Shown: one piece after another, positions 54,405-64,000 of the stretch | Layout: every line of letters starts with the position of its first letter | Numbering within the stretch: position 1 is the stretch's first letter | Origin: Pochonia chlamydosporia 170 | Taxonomy: Eukaryota > Ascomycota > Sordariomycetes > Hypocreales > Clavicipitaceae | NCBI RefSeq assembly: GCF_001653235.2 | Contig: NC_035792.1 | Span: 5,084,001 to 5,148,000, forward strand | Reading direction: 5' to 3' | Length of the DNA: 64,000 nucleotides | Translations under genes and position numbers: made by a program | The notes under the pieces: model-generated | The model's input: only the letters and a program-made list of their open reading frames with translations | Told to the model about the DNA's origin: nothing | The model's database searches: none

Positions 54405-55065
54405 GTTTATTCTCGCGGGAATAGCGCCAAAGAGTTGAGAAGTCGAACGCCTTGCAACCGGCTGGCAGTCGAATTGCGAGTAGTTACTGTGGGTTGTGTT
54501 ATACAAGGAGTATCAAATGATGCTATGTTGACTTACGGGTGTTAATAGCTCATATCCACTTTCTCACTCAGGTGCATCGAGCCACAGGGCGTCTTGTTTG
54601 AAAGTGAGAATGACTGAGAGTATGACGTAACCATGGAATGTTGTCCAAGTTTTTTTTTCTTGAATCTTGTCTCCTGAGTTTTGTATCCCAAATCTTATAT
54701 CTTGAATCTTGTTTCCTGAATCTTGTCTCCGGAATCTTGTACGTACGTCCTGTCTTCGACACACACGACACTTGCTATAGACCATTCGCATGGGCAGGCT
54801 GGTGGACGCTTGTTACGCTGAAGGTGTATTCGACCATCGCGCAATAAGTCACGGACAAGGCCACAAGCTCCAAATTATGAGAATTTAGTTACAAACTCGA
54901 TTATCGCATTCACGCTCAATTACCATCTCTCATACAGAACGGAAACCGGCCAATGTAGTCCCGTCCCAGTAATTTTCACTACGCTGCCAAGTCGTCATCA
55001 AATACCCCTACTTACAGCTTCTGTTTTTTTTTGTTTAACTTTATGTAAGGATGAACTTTGCCCCT
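54405..55065. other. Intergenic with 14-bp repeat
   Basis: Upstream of the PAQR gene and downstream of the CCCH gene. No gene recognised; it contains the array at 54661-54744. Confidence 0.4.
54661..54744. repeat. Tandem 14-bp repeat, consensus TGAATCTTGTCTCC
   Basis: Six head-to-tail imperfect copies with an exact 14-bp period, starting at 54661, 54675, 54689, 54703, 54717 and 54731. The unit resembles the 14-bp unit at 29195-29284 in its core (GA/GG then ATCTT). Confidence 0.75.
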
Positions 55066-56682
55066 TTAATTCGCTTTAAAAGCAGGGTTTTTAACTTTGG
55101 TTCCAGGGGGATGACTTTCTGCAGGGAATTTGCAATAGGGGTACATACACATATTGTCACGGATGCTAGGGCACTATGAAAGCCAAAGTTAGTACGAACC
55201 GAAGTATATCCAGCAAAAATGTATGAGGGAGGAACTCACATGATGCCCATAAATGCATGCATCATATTTACAGTCCTGTCCATCTTTGCATGGCCGCTGG
55301 CGAGCCAATACGGCAATTGCATTAATTTCCTCACTGCTGGGCGAATAATCATGCACAAAAGGGCATAGGTTGCCCTTTGTGCAAGGCCCTCGCAAGAAGT
55401 GAACATTGCAGAGTTTTTTGGAGTCTTTCCTGCCTTTAATGCTGTCCATTACGAGTATACTAGCCTGAATTGGCGCATCCAACCCACGAGGTCCAGGGTT
55501 CCAATCGACCTGCTCAGAAGGATTATCAAGGTTTTGTGGCTTAGAAACCCGAGAAGCGGTGGGTTTTGGAGTTGCTAGAAATGAAATTTCACGCGGAGGA
55601 CTGCCACTTTTGGCTGCGTCCGCGTATGATGATAAACAACCGGGGTTGTTGACTGGTGCAATGCTGGTGTCAGGGCTGGGAGGTTGAAGTCCTGCGGCCC
55701 ATGATCTAGGACGTAAATCATATGGAATTTTCTCAGATAGGTATGTATCACTACAGAAGAGCTGCTTCCCAAGGTCGAGGCTGGGGATATTGGTAGCGAC
55801 TAACTCGGGAACGGTGGAGTTGCCCTCGATCATGGTCATACGACTGCGGCAGAATTCATCTTGGGAGACCTCGTTGAGGAAAGTAGCGTATGAAGGGTCA
55901 TGCGAGATGCCCATGAGAATGTGTCTGCAATTATAATTTTCAAGATGAAACCTGATGTTTTCTGCGATCTTTGTCAAACAAATTGTTACGTTGCCCAATA
56001 CACCGGAAATGCCACGTACCCTTGATCTTAGATGACAAACAACCCTCGCGGGAGCCAACATCAACAAAGTCAAAACTAGACCCGCCTTGGGTAAATCCCA
56101 AAGCGAAGTCTCTCAAATGGCACACGTCACGGCCCAAAGTCTTGGCCAGACCGTCAATGTTTGTTATCACTTTTGCAATTACTTCGACGTCGGAATGTTC
56201 GCCGCACTGCGCGATAATAGCCCCCTGAAGAGCTTTTGCGGCCCTCCTGCCGCCTTCAGCGCCTTTCTTGATCCATTCATCGCGGAACTAACTTCTTTAG
56301 CATTTCTATATTTATAGCTGGACTCAAGCGTGTCTGGAATATTCATACCAGCAAGCCATTTCCGTCAATCGTGACAAAGATATAGGCATTCTGACTCTGG
56401 TTCTGTTGTCTTAGTGTCTTCCCAAAACCTGACTTGGAGCTCATGCGTTCATACCCGTATTTCTTCATTCTCCTTGATGAGCCACTCTGTTTGAGCTTCG
56501 CTGTTCTGTAGCTGAGCATGCAAGTTCCGGTTGTCGCTTTGACATGCCCGTAATTCGTCCATGAGCCGTTGGTTCTGGAACAACATGGCTCTTTCAAGCT
56601 TATCGCAGTATGAGAGGACATCCTTCCTGGTATTGAATTGAATTGAATTTGGTATCGCCTGCTGGCGCCCTTGCGTAGGCAT
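55066..56682 (-). CDS. CCCH zinc-finger protein with coiled-coil N-terminus
   Basis: Five exons: 56682-56455, 56402-56349, 56287-56020, 55961-55240 and 55173-55066; 1380 nt, 459 aa, phases consistent. Residues 15-75 form a coiled coil (KLERAMLFQNQRLMDELRAC). A globular domain follows (NAYIFVTIDGNGLLF, then RDEWIKKGAEGGRRAAKAL and LRDFALGFTQGG), typical of a fungal family that ends in tandem CCCH fingers. The first finger is C-x8-C-x5-C-x3-H (LCNVHFLRGPCTKGNLCPFV with the His next); the second is around RPCKDGQDCKYDACIYGHH. The last exon (CPSIRDNMCMYPYCKF) adds another Cys-rich end. CCCH fingers usually bind RNA, so a role in mRNA handling is likely but not shown. The last intron is inferred from family resemblance. 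Confidence 0.8.
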
Positions 56683-57085
56683 GAGGCGTGCTAGCTAGTC
56701 TTCAACGATGATTACATAATTGCACCTGCCCTGTAAGCCCCGCAGGACGCGACCGATAGAGTCGTCGTGTCCATGCTCTCACGGTAAACCCCTGAACGGT
56801 CTTTCATGCAAATTCCTCCAACTGCAGCAGATGTTCGCCCAATGGCTATTTCTCTGTTAGTATCAATACCCGTCAGCGGGATCTTGATGCCTGCTAAGGT
56901 TTCCCATCCGGTGATGTATTCCCTTGCGGTCAATTGCGCCTGGTCTTTTCGTGGGGACCAGGGAGAGCCCTAACATCGGTGGCATATGCCTCAACAAAGG
57001 GAAAGCGGATTATTTGACGAGTAGCGCTAACTACTCGGGCTGGATACTGTTACAGAGCGCGCCAGGCTTGTACAGCCTACTTGGT
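56683..57085. other. Intergenic, no gene recognised
   Basis: A short minus-strand frame (56712-56933) without recognisable content. It may be further LINE material. Confidence 0.3.
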
Positions 57086-57693
57086 TTAGTAGCGCTTGTT
57101 GATCTTCGTATAATAGAAGTCCGCAACGCGCAGGTAAACCTTATAGGATCTACCGAGGAACTGTCCTATCGCTGCTTCGGGATCGGGTTTCAGCCGAGCC
57201 CGGAGATGGCGAGGAAACTTTCCTGCAGTAGAAGAGATGGGTAGGCGACTTTCGGCGCCCGCAGGGGCACTCCAGGGTCGCCTGGCCTGGGTGAAATCTT
57301 TCGTGGTAGTCCGCAAAGTCACCGTGGTGTGATCGGGCAGCAAGTAGATATCCTAGCAGACGGCGCGGGAGAGTGAGTTCAGGAAGCTTTTGCAGCTTGG
57401 CGGGCAGGCCGAGCGACGAGTAACCTGTTCTCTCTACTCTTTGCCACCACTGCCGGTAGTCTACGGCTATCTGACCCTTAACCTGTCTCCCATCCTTCCT
57501 GGTATTAGCGCTCCAGCAGCGCATACAGGGTATGGAGACTCACCTGAATGAGCTGGGCTGAGAGGCCTCGCTGCTCTTGTATGTACTGGGGCAGCTGGCG
57601 GGATTCAAAAAGGTTTAATTCAATCGACATGTTGTCACGGGCATCATAATAAGGCACACAGAAATTTTCGACGTAAAGCGCTGTTGTAGCCAT
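57086..57693 (-). pseudogene. LINE (Tad1-like) 3' remnant
   Basis: Minus-strand fragments in two frames. One (57150-57524) has LPRRLLGYLLAARSHHGDFA, then DYHERF and CPCGRRKSPTHLFYCR, the Cys-His end typical of fungal non-LTR retrotransposon polyproteins. Another (57086-57343) continues the similarity after a frame change (IGQFLGRSYKVYL). The reverse transcriptase and endonuclease are absent. An old, truncated copy. Confidence 0.6.
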
Positions 57694-58295
57694 GGCCTAC
57701 TGAAAGCTGTGTCGTGACTGGCTAAAATAAAAAGGAAAGCATCTTTAGAGGGCAGCGAGCCTGCGGATGTAGGAGGTTTATAACTTTTGGCTTCTGAGAA
57801 GACAACAAAAATGAGGCGTAAAGCCAGTCACACACATGCACAGCGCAGATTTTGGAAGCAAACTCCAGCGGTACGACGGGATGACCAACTACTTTTTTTT
57901 TTTACGAAAGGGGGATGTGGTTGGCGAGGTCTGATGGTCAGCCCATGGTCAGCCCGTCACCTCATCTGCCTTGCCGCCGCCTGCCTTTCATCGCCCCAAT
58001 CAGAGTCTTATCCCTCCGTCCAGTAATTCGTACCCTTTGGTGACCCACCAAATTCCTCTCGCTTCCAGCACCTCGCCCCAAACACCATGCAACCTCGCAA
58101 CCCAGCGCTTTGCTCAAGCGCCTGGGTCGCAATCCATTCCATTGTCGAGGTCCCGCTGTTGCACGGCCGCTCCAACCCCTGGTTCGGCGTTAAAGTACTC
58201 CCACCCTGATACTCTCCCAGATCTCGCATCCTAAATCTTATCTGCAGTTCGGAACTTGAACATTGCTGAAATAGACAACCCCGTTGCGTAGCGCC
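57694..58295. other. Intergenic, no gene recognised
   Basis: About 600 bp with short frames only, including a T run near 57893. Confidence 0.4.
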
Positions 58296-59159
58296 TCAGC
58301 ATTCAGTGCCTTTCATCGTTTCGTGTACTGGGACTGCCCGCGGTAGGATCCCCAATGGCTGTTCCCAGTTTCCTGGTGGGTTGGGGTAGGTTGGGTTTAG
58401 CCTTGCACTTTCTGCGTGGAGAATACGTTGAGTTACACCTTCCAGCATAACCCAGTTACTGCCCGCATGGACATGATACCAGGACCCCCATTTCCATACA
58501 AGCCCCGAATCTGTCCATGATGGAATAGGGCCGGATTCAGAATGAATTTTTAGAGAGTGCAACTCGTCACCCCGCAAGAGTAAGGCCCGAGTTACATGCT
58601 TCCCGATGGAGGCAAGCCTTTCCGCCGACATTGTAGGAGAAAGTTGTAGGACAACTTGGTGTTGCATACTCTGCCTTTTATAAGCTGTTGGCCGGATGTG
58701 AACAGCTTCAGCAGCTGAAGACAAGCTTTCAACCTCTTGAAGAGGCTGCGAATCGCGTAGATATTTGTATATGTTGGGGGGACATTGTGTAAACCGACCA
58801 CCCACAAAAGCTAGCGGCACAGCGTGTATAGGTTTCGAGTCGGTCTTTCGTTTGGCAGCGAAAAGGTATTCCAAATCGTTTCCGAGCAAAATAAGATCGT
58901 TGATTGAGCGACATTCAACACTACCATTGCGCAGATCGTGAAGTACAGTTTCCAGATCGATACCGGGCTTGAATATACTACCCCACACTCTCGGATGGCA
59001 CATACGCTGTTGCTGCCATTCAGAAAGGTGCCAATGCAGATGCAACCGAGCGACTGCGGCAGAAGTGGGATCCAAGTAATCCGTAATCAGTACCTGAACC
59101 TCAGCTGGTAATTCGGCCCAAGGTAGATGGGACTGCCTGCAACACATGCTGTAAGACAT
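58296..59159 (-). CDS. F-box-like hypothetical protein
   Basis: 287 aa, one frame, no introns seen. Residues 12-40 (LPWAELPAEVQVLITDYLDP, then TSAAVARLHLHW) resemble an F-box: L-P-x-E-v-x-x-x-I-x-x-y-L-d-p. F-box proteins recruit substrates to SCF ubiquitin ligases. The rest has no clear repeats such as LRR or WD40, though a Trp-rich part (LVWKWGSWYHVHAG) stands out. The F-box match is weak and could be chance, so the call is tentative. The start ATG overlaps the beginning of an unrelated plus-strand frame. Confidence 0.5.
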   Translation of the reverse strand: MSYSMCCRQSHLPWAELPAEVQVLITDYLDPTSAAVARLHLHWHLSEWQQQRMCHPRVWGSIFKPGIDLETVLHDLRNGSVECRSINDLILLGNDLEYLFAAKRKTDSKPIHAVPLAFVGGRFTQCPPNIYKYLRDSQPLQEVESLSSAAEAVHIRPTAYKRQSMQHQVVLQLSPTMSAERLASIGKHVTRALLLRGDELHSLKIHSESGPIPSWTDSGLVWKWGSWYHVHAGSNWVMLEGVTQRILHAESARLNPTYPNPPGNWEQPLGILPRAVPVHETMKGTEC

Positions 59160-60834
59160 GACTCAAAAAATAGAGTTCGGAAAGCGGAGTGTAATTAATA
59201 GAATAATCGACTTCGTCAATGAGACTGTACTCCCATGTCTTGATGGGTTGCTGGACAGTTTAGGACTTATTCGAACTGAAGCTGCCACATCCGAGATCCT
59301 GGATCCAAACTTTTGGATACAAGGTTTAAGATCTATTATCTCGAATCTCCCACCAACCTCAGCGTTGTGTTTGCCCTGGGTGGTGATGTATCAGTTTGGC
59401 AACAACCAACAGCTGTACAAGAACTCGTTTCAGGAAATTTTACGGCAAAGTATGTAGCCTTGTTGAGAATGGAACAGCCGTGTCGATCAAGACTACACAG
59501 GCATATATCAGAGATAGATGATGCAATGCCACGTAATTTTGCAACTCTTGTGTCGCGCTACATATAACGTCTAGAGACTGTCCGCCGTACTTTACCTTCC
59601 AGGCTGTCACGATATCTGTTCTAATATCTACAATAATCCAGAGAGTAATCGCGTCACAAAAAGGTGGTGGAGTACCCCAGATTTAGTCCTCATGTTCCCA
59701 TTGTTTCGGATAGTTAAGGACGTGTCTTTCAAGGCGTGACGGGAACCGAAAGATACCTGATCTTACGTTGCGTAATCTTCGGGTGTTTTTTGAATAGCCG
59801 AAGGGTACGATTGTTCCTGAAAAAGCGTTAGTGAACTCGCCTTGACAAGGAGCGCGAATACCATACAACTTGTTCGGCGGATGGCGGAAACGCCGAGTTT
59901 CTAGCTGAGGTGTAAGTGAAGAAGCGATGTTTTCGCCGTATGACAATATGTAAGTCTGCGTCATAGCGGTGGCAAATCCCATTCCCTTTTTTCATCAAAT
60001 TTTCCATGGCTCTTCTAAAATTGTCATTTGTTCTGTCTCTTTTTTGTACATGTTCACCTTCTTTCAACATCTCGAAGTATGGTATTGTTGGCCACCGTTT
60101 GGCGAGTCCCCGGCAATGTAAGTTACTTGCTGGCCAAGCAATCTTCTGCGCTGCTAAAGTGGATGTTCATTGCCTTGATATGTAGGTAAGCCAACAGTAA
60201 TTACAGTGTCGGCTTCCATGAACAAATCAACAAGAGAAAAAAAAGAAACTTAAAAACGGGATCCTGTATGTCAAATCAAAATTTTCAAATCCTGGCATAA
60301 CATTCATGGAGATGCCTATTTTTAGAAGGTACGAAACCTAGTACTAGAATGTCATGCCTTCACAAGAAGAAGCACATTGGCCACATTAATCGGATGAGAA
60401 ACTGAAAGTTCAGAGCGCTATGTTTCAATAGCTTATTCCCAGAATGGCCAGCACCATGATCAATTATCAAACTAACGAGCGTACCTGGGTGAGGCAGCTG
60501 CGACATACGGCCAAAACTCAAGCTCTGCTTGGTGCCCAAAATATGCATGTAGAAAATCCGTACTGGCAGGAAATGTAATTTCCTTCTTCGTCAAGCGGCC
60601 AATTACTCTTTCCCATTGTAGGAGTGGCAGCAATGGTAAAGCAAAAAATTTTGCATTCGGTTGCAAGAGACTGCGGAGGCAAGACTTTTTAAACTACGAC
60701 TTATGGGAGTCGCAAAACCAAGGTGCTTACATGACATAGCGCTATTGGTCATCAAGTTTAAGGTGAAGTCTGGCGGATCATTTAAGCATCACTTGCTTGA
60801 AAAGGTCGTTTACATCTCGCTGCAAGTTCTTGAC
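59160..60834. other. Intergenic, no gene recognised
   Basis: About 1.7 kb. GATCC-type words lie at 59296-59345 (GAGATCCTGGATCCAAAC). Frames at 59158-59567 (plus) and 59683-60070 (minus) have no recognisable features. Confidence 0.4.
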
Positions 60835-61753
60835 TCAGTCAGACTCTGGAGGATTCTGCAAGTCCGAATGCTGTCTCGACTTGTCACGTTTCCATTGACG
60901 GACAATAAGGAAAACCGTGATCATGTAGAGAATGGCGGTCACAGCGAAGCAGAAAACCCACTGAAAAGGGACGAGCCTGATCTTCAGCTGAGCCACTCCA
61001 AGAGCTCCGGACAGAAAGCTGAGGAAATACGTCATGGTGTAATCCTGTTTTCAGTTAGGCTGCCGGTTAATTCACGATGCATGGAAAGGGCAAACCTGAT
61101 ACTCCAACGTAAAGAAAACCCCACAAGCCAATATCCCCCAGATAGATATTTGGCCCACTGCTAGGCATGCGGTAGAAGTCGGGTTTGGAATAATTATCCC
61201 ACCATTCCAGTACATGGCAACGACGGTCCATGACAGAGGACCTGACAGAACAGCTGCATGAAGCAGCCGCCAGCATAGAGAGTGGCGGAAGTAGAGCAGA
61301 CACAAGTTGATAAGGTTCAGTGCTAAGACAATCTCAGCCAATATGAAGAGTGAGTTGACGAATAAGATAACAAATGCAAAATGAAACACATTGTTGAGGA
61401 TGAAATGGCCGTCTATCATCCCAATGCCTATAGGTGACGTTTTATACAAGTCATGGGCTACATGGACGAGTTGGAAAACGAAGAGGCCGGCCCTGCGAGG
61501 TGTGTAAGACGAACATTCCAAAAACGATTTTAAAATAGAATACAAACCAGAATACGTCCCCTAGAATGTGATCCAAAGTGAAAAGTGACGGATGGAGGTA
61601 GCTTATTTCCCATAACTTGTCGTGAAAGTAGACAGAGACAACAGCAGACGAGATCCAAGTGGCGAGGGTCGCTGTTTGTCTTAGAATGCCCAAGGCTTGG
61701 GTATGTACTCCCACAAGCATACGAGCTTTACATGTTAACATATTCAGTATCAC
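60835..61753 (-). CDS. DUF1774-like multi-span membrane protein
   Basis: Three exons: 61753-61548, 61492-61096 and 61044-60835; 813 nt, 270 aa. Six to seven hydrophobic helices: LATWISSAVVSVYF, VFWAGLFVFQLVHVAH, FHFAFVILFVNSLFILAEIV, LINLCLLYF, a segment with SGPLSWTVVAMYWNGG, ISIWGILACGVFF and WVFCFAVTAILYMITVFLIV. The order LDHILGDVFW, GMIDGHFILNNVFHFAFVIL, NLCLLYFRHS and SGPLSWT is that of fungal DUF1774 membrane proteins. The function of that family is unknown. Met 61753 is chosen because the next Met is at 61720; an extra upstream exon cannot be excluded. Confidence 0.7.
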
Positions 61754-62326
61754 GCATCCACATCACAAGTCTGGGCACCTACATTTTTCACTTTCCATGA
61801 TGGGACGAATAGCAATGAGGATGAACCAAAGTTAAACCCGCTCCGAGTATGTGGTGAAGTGTAAAACGAATAAAGTGAGAATGACAGAAATTTTTTGTGG
61901 AAAAGAATCGACTCTGTAAATATATATCTGCCTCGTGGGTGGGGGCCATTCGGCGGCTGCTAGGTAGGTGGCTGGGTGCAGCTGAACGCAACATGCCCCT
62001 ATTTTGCAACCATGCCAATAACCCTAGGCGCCTAGTCAGGTAGTAGATGTCTCCTTACAAGTGATACCCTCCAATCGTATTTGATTACTTCGACACCCTC
62101 TCATTATTTCTAAAATTGAACTTCCCCTTACAAGATTGTGGCTGGATGGCAGAAGCGGTTATCATAACCCATTGGAGTTTGCTTCACCAATCACTAGCGT
62201 TGCCTACGATAACAATTCCTTGAGGATGCAAAACAGCAAAGCGGCTATTAAATATAGAATTCACACCGAACAGATGATGGTCCCACAACTGGCCGCCTTG
62301 ACGTAGAGAACCACGATGGCAGAATC
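61754..62326. other. Intergenic, no gene recognised
   Basis: Upstream region of the DUF1774-like gene and downstream region of the small gene at 62327-62713. A minus-strand frame at 61788-62018 is probably not coding. Confidence 0.35.
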
Positions 62327-62713
62327 TCAGACTGAATTCCGTCGAGGCTTCCCTGTGACAACCCCTGCAGTAATGGTTTTGTCGTTAGAATTTGGCCCTG
62401 GGTTATGACTGTGCTCCTCTTTTGGTGTATTCCAAGGAGTGCATGGAGTGGTTGGCGTGGTGGGCGGTTTCGGGGTCTCAGCAGTGTCGCATTCTTCCAC
62501 ATCCTCATCCCAGTCAGTGAAGCCCAAGAGAGTCAACATCAACTCATTATCCAGGCTCAATCGCTTTACCTCGGCGGCAACTTCTTTAAACGCTGCTTGA
62601 AAGTACCTCAAGTCGCCATACACAGCTCTCAGTGATGTGCCAGTGGTCTCCAAATGCAGTCTGCAGTTGCTGAGCTGCACTCGGAGGACCGTCTCGTCCA
62701 AGCTGTTTGACAT
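62327..62713 (-). CDS. Small hypothetical protein
   Basis: 128 aa. The first 75 residues are helical and could form a short coiled coil (DETVLRVQLSNCRLHLETTG, then FKEVAAEVKRLSLDNELMLT). An acidic GFTDWDEDVEECD stretch leads into a Pro/Thr-rich disordered tail (TPKPPTTPTTPCTPWNTPKE). No family is recognised. The clear division into helical and disordered parts suggests it is a real gene. Confidence 0.5.
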   Translation of the reverse strand: MSNSLDETVLRVQLSNCRLHLETTGTSLRAVYGDLRYFQAAFKEVAAEVKRLSLDNELMLTLLGFTDWDEDVEECDTAETPKPPTTPTTPCTPWNTPKEEHSHNPGPNSNDKTITAGVVTGKPRRNSV

Positions 62714-62937
62714 GATGGCTACGCTTATTGTTGGCCTACCAAAACAGGAGGGAGTATCGGGTTTGTTGTGCTATTTATCTTCTCGTAGAACTTCTACAAA
62801 ATGGCGTGGAGTTAATCCGCTTGACTAAATGAGCAGCCAGTAGAGTTCGCGACTCCGAGCTATTCGCCGAGCAGCATTGGAAAATCTATAATTAACAGCG
62901 CATCAAAAATAACCTAAGTGTACAAAACAAGGAGTAC

Positions 62938-63558
62938 CTATGACTGTGCAAGCCTGGCTGAGCGCCTCAACTGCTCTGGGCGAGGCACACCCCTCTTTCT
63001 TTTTTTAGGTTCTTCTTCTAGCCAAGGGGCTGCATCAATCACATCTGGCCCGGCGCTTACACAGACGGGCTCATTAAATCCAGAGATTCTATCGTATGGA
63101 AGGGGGGTGGTAACGCGAATTTCCACATCACCCGAACCAGGTAGATTGTGGATCGCCCTTGGGCTTCGTGGCCCATGAATAGAAACAGTTTCAGTTCGGA
63201 GTGTCGCCCCATGCAAGATGTCGTCCCTGATGACTGCGTACATGTTCTTGTCAATCTTAATGACAACATGAGAATCTTCTTCCTTTGGTACCCAAAGAGT
63301 ATTCCAGATTTCTGGGAAGTATGTCTCCCCAAAGAAAGGCTGGAGATGAAATCGCATTTGCCAATGCAAGTCTTCGCCCGGGGTGCATGGGACAGACTGG
63401 AGTTCGCGATTGAGAGAGCTAAACCATTCATCTATCATGCCTGACTGGTCGGAATATCCCTCAAAGGAGTTTTGCGGATGCTCCACGCATTTGAACTCCA
63501 CGAATATGCCCTCAATGGGTTGGTCATATAGCGTGCTTAGCTGACAAGAGATCGTCAT
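62938..63558 (-). CDS. Transthyretin-like/RRSARL family paralog 3
   Basis: 206 aa, single exon. MTISCQLSTLYDQPIEGIFV and GYSDQSGMIDEW match paralogs 1 and 2 and give the same transthyretin-like start; FFGETYFPEIWNTLWVP and a V-V-I-K-I strand complete the sandwich. The middle (VEIRVTTPLPYDRISGFNEP) matches the PYDR part of paralog 2. The C-terminus carries a strong nuclear localisation signal, EEPKKRKRGVPRPEQ, followed by LRRSARLAQS. No signal peptide or membrane part. The NLS and RRSARL end suggest a nuclear protein, perhaps chromatin-bound; this is inference. Confidence 0.8.
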   Translation of the reverse strand: MTISCQLSTLYDQPIEGIFVEFKCVEHPQNSFEGYSDQSGMIDEWFSSLNRELQSVPCTPGEDLHWQMRFHLQPFFGETYFPEIWNTLWVPKEEDSHVVIKIDKNMYAVIRDDILHGATLRTETVSIHGPRSPRAIHNLPGSGDVEIRVTTPLPYDRISGFNEPVCVSAGPDVIDAAPWLEEEPKKRKRGVPRPEQLRRSARLAQS

Positions 63559-64000
63559 CTTGGATGGGTTTATTTGAGGGAGCCTGAGGGAATCAGTAGA
63601 GGCAATGCAGTGGTGGTATGAATCAGGTTTTCACTCGGCTCCTCAGCCTTCTTATATCCCCTTGATTCGTTGGTACACATTTGAAAACTCAACTCCTGGA
63701 ATCTGGTTCTATGTTTCCTTCAAATCTGTCACCGGGACCAACACAAGAACTTGAAAATGAGAACTAGGGCCCGCGAATCAAGGCTGAGAAAGATGGTAAC
63801 TTGCCATTGACACTGAAGTGTATAAATTTTCGAGGCTTTCTGTTGGTGCAGCGCTGAGCCACCGGGCACACCGATGCCAGTTCTCTTTGTCGACGTCCGT
63901 GTCCATACTTGTGCGCTTCCCCAAGCAGGCATCCTTGCACGCAGACACGCACACTCCCTGCCCATTGAGCCTTAACCAAGAAACATCAGACAAGCTGACC
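63559..64000. other. Upstream of paralog 3, no further gene recognised
   Basis: The first 100 bases share a TGAGGGAAT-type word with the region upstream of paralog 1. Three overlapping minus-strand frames (63729-63993) have no recognisable content. Confidence 0.35.

Overview
The window looks like an accessory, repeat-rich stretch of a filamentous ascomycete chromosome (Pezizomycotina, probably Sordariomycetes). The signs are many short GT-AG introns of about 50-95 bp, fungal-type NLR, MARVEL, PAQR, CCCH, DUF1774-like and LaeA-like proteins, fungal gypsy and copia retrotransposons, relics of pogo and LINE elements, and an AT-rich, RIP-like island. All exon structures were read by eye. For each multi-exon gene called with good confidence, the exon lengths sum to a multiple of three and the joined frame is open.

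Layout. 1-145: 3' end of a glutamine-synthetase-like gene. 256-4235 (minus): a complete NLR (alpha/beta hydrolase, NB-ARC, TPR), divergent from a complete amidase-signature gene at 4747-7194 (plus). 8048-9095: a CorA-like pseudogene that runs into an AT-rich island (to about 9700). 10297-18801: a chromodomain Ty3/gypsy element with a self-priming (Tf1-like) primer site, a candidate -1 gag-pol frameshift site, an assembly gap and a second, apparently identical pol segment. 20.6-26.7 kb: a MARVEL membrane protein gene among unrecognised ORFs and transposon relics. 26.5-30.1 kb: a DEAD-box helicase gene flanked by a small secreted cysteine-rich protein gene and its decayed paralog. 30.9-38.3 kb: two unrecognised genes, a methyltransferase fragment and a BTB protein with FG-nucleoporin-like repeats. 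39.8-42.1 kb: a head-to-head pair of paralogous genes of unknown function. 42.2-43.4 kb: a large microsatellite carrying a perfect hAT-type MITE.

43.7-63.6 kb holds three minus-strand paralogs of a family I cannot name. Each has an N-terminal domain resembling the transthyretin/5-hydroxyisourate-hydrolase fold and a C-terminal RRSARL motif. One copy is split by a young copia element with matching LTRs and a 5-bp target duplication; taking the element out gives one open frame of the same length as its nearest sister. Between the second and third copies lie a four-helix membrane protein, a PAQR receptor-like protein, a CCCH zinc-finger protein, an F-box-like protein and a DUF1774-like protein, plus a LINE remnant.

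No operon-like or biosynthetic cluster logic is visible. The common theme is recognition, membrane and effector-like families, local gene duplication and transposon turnover, as expected of a fast-evolving compartment. The most promising undescribed item is the three-copy transthyretin-like/RRSARL family.
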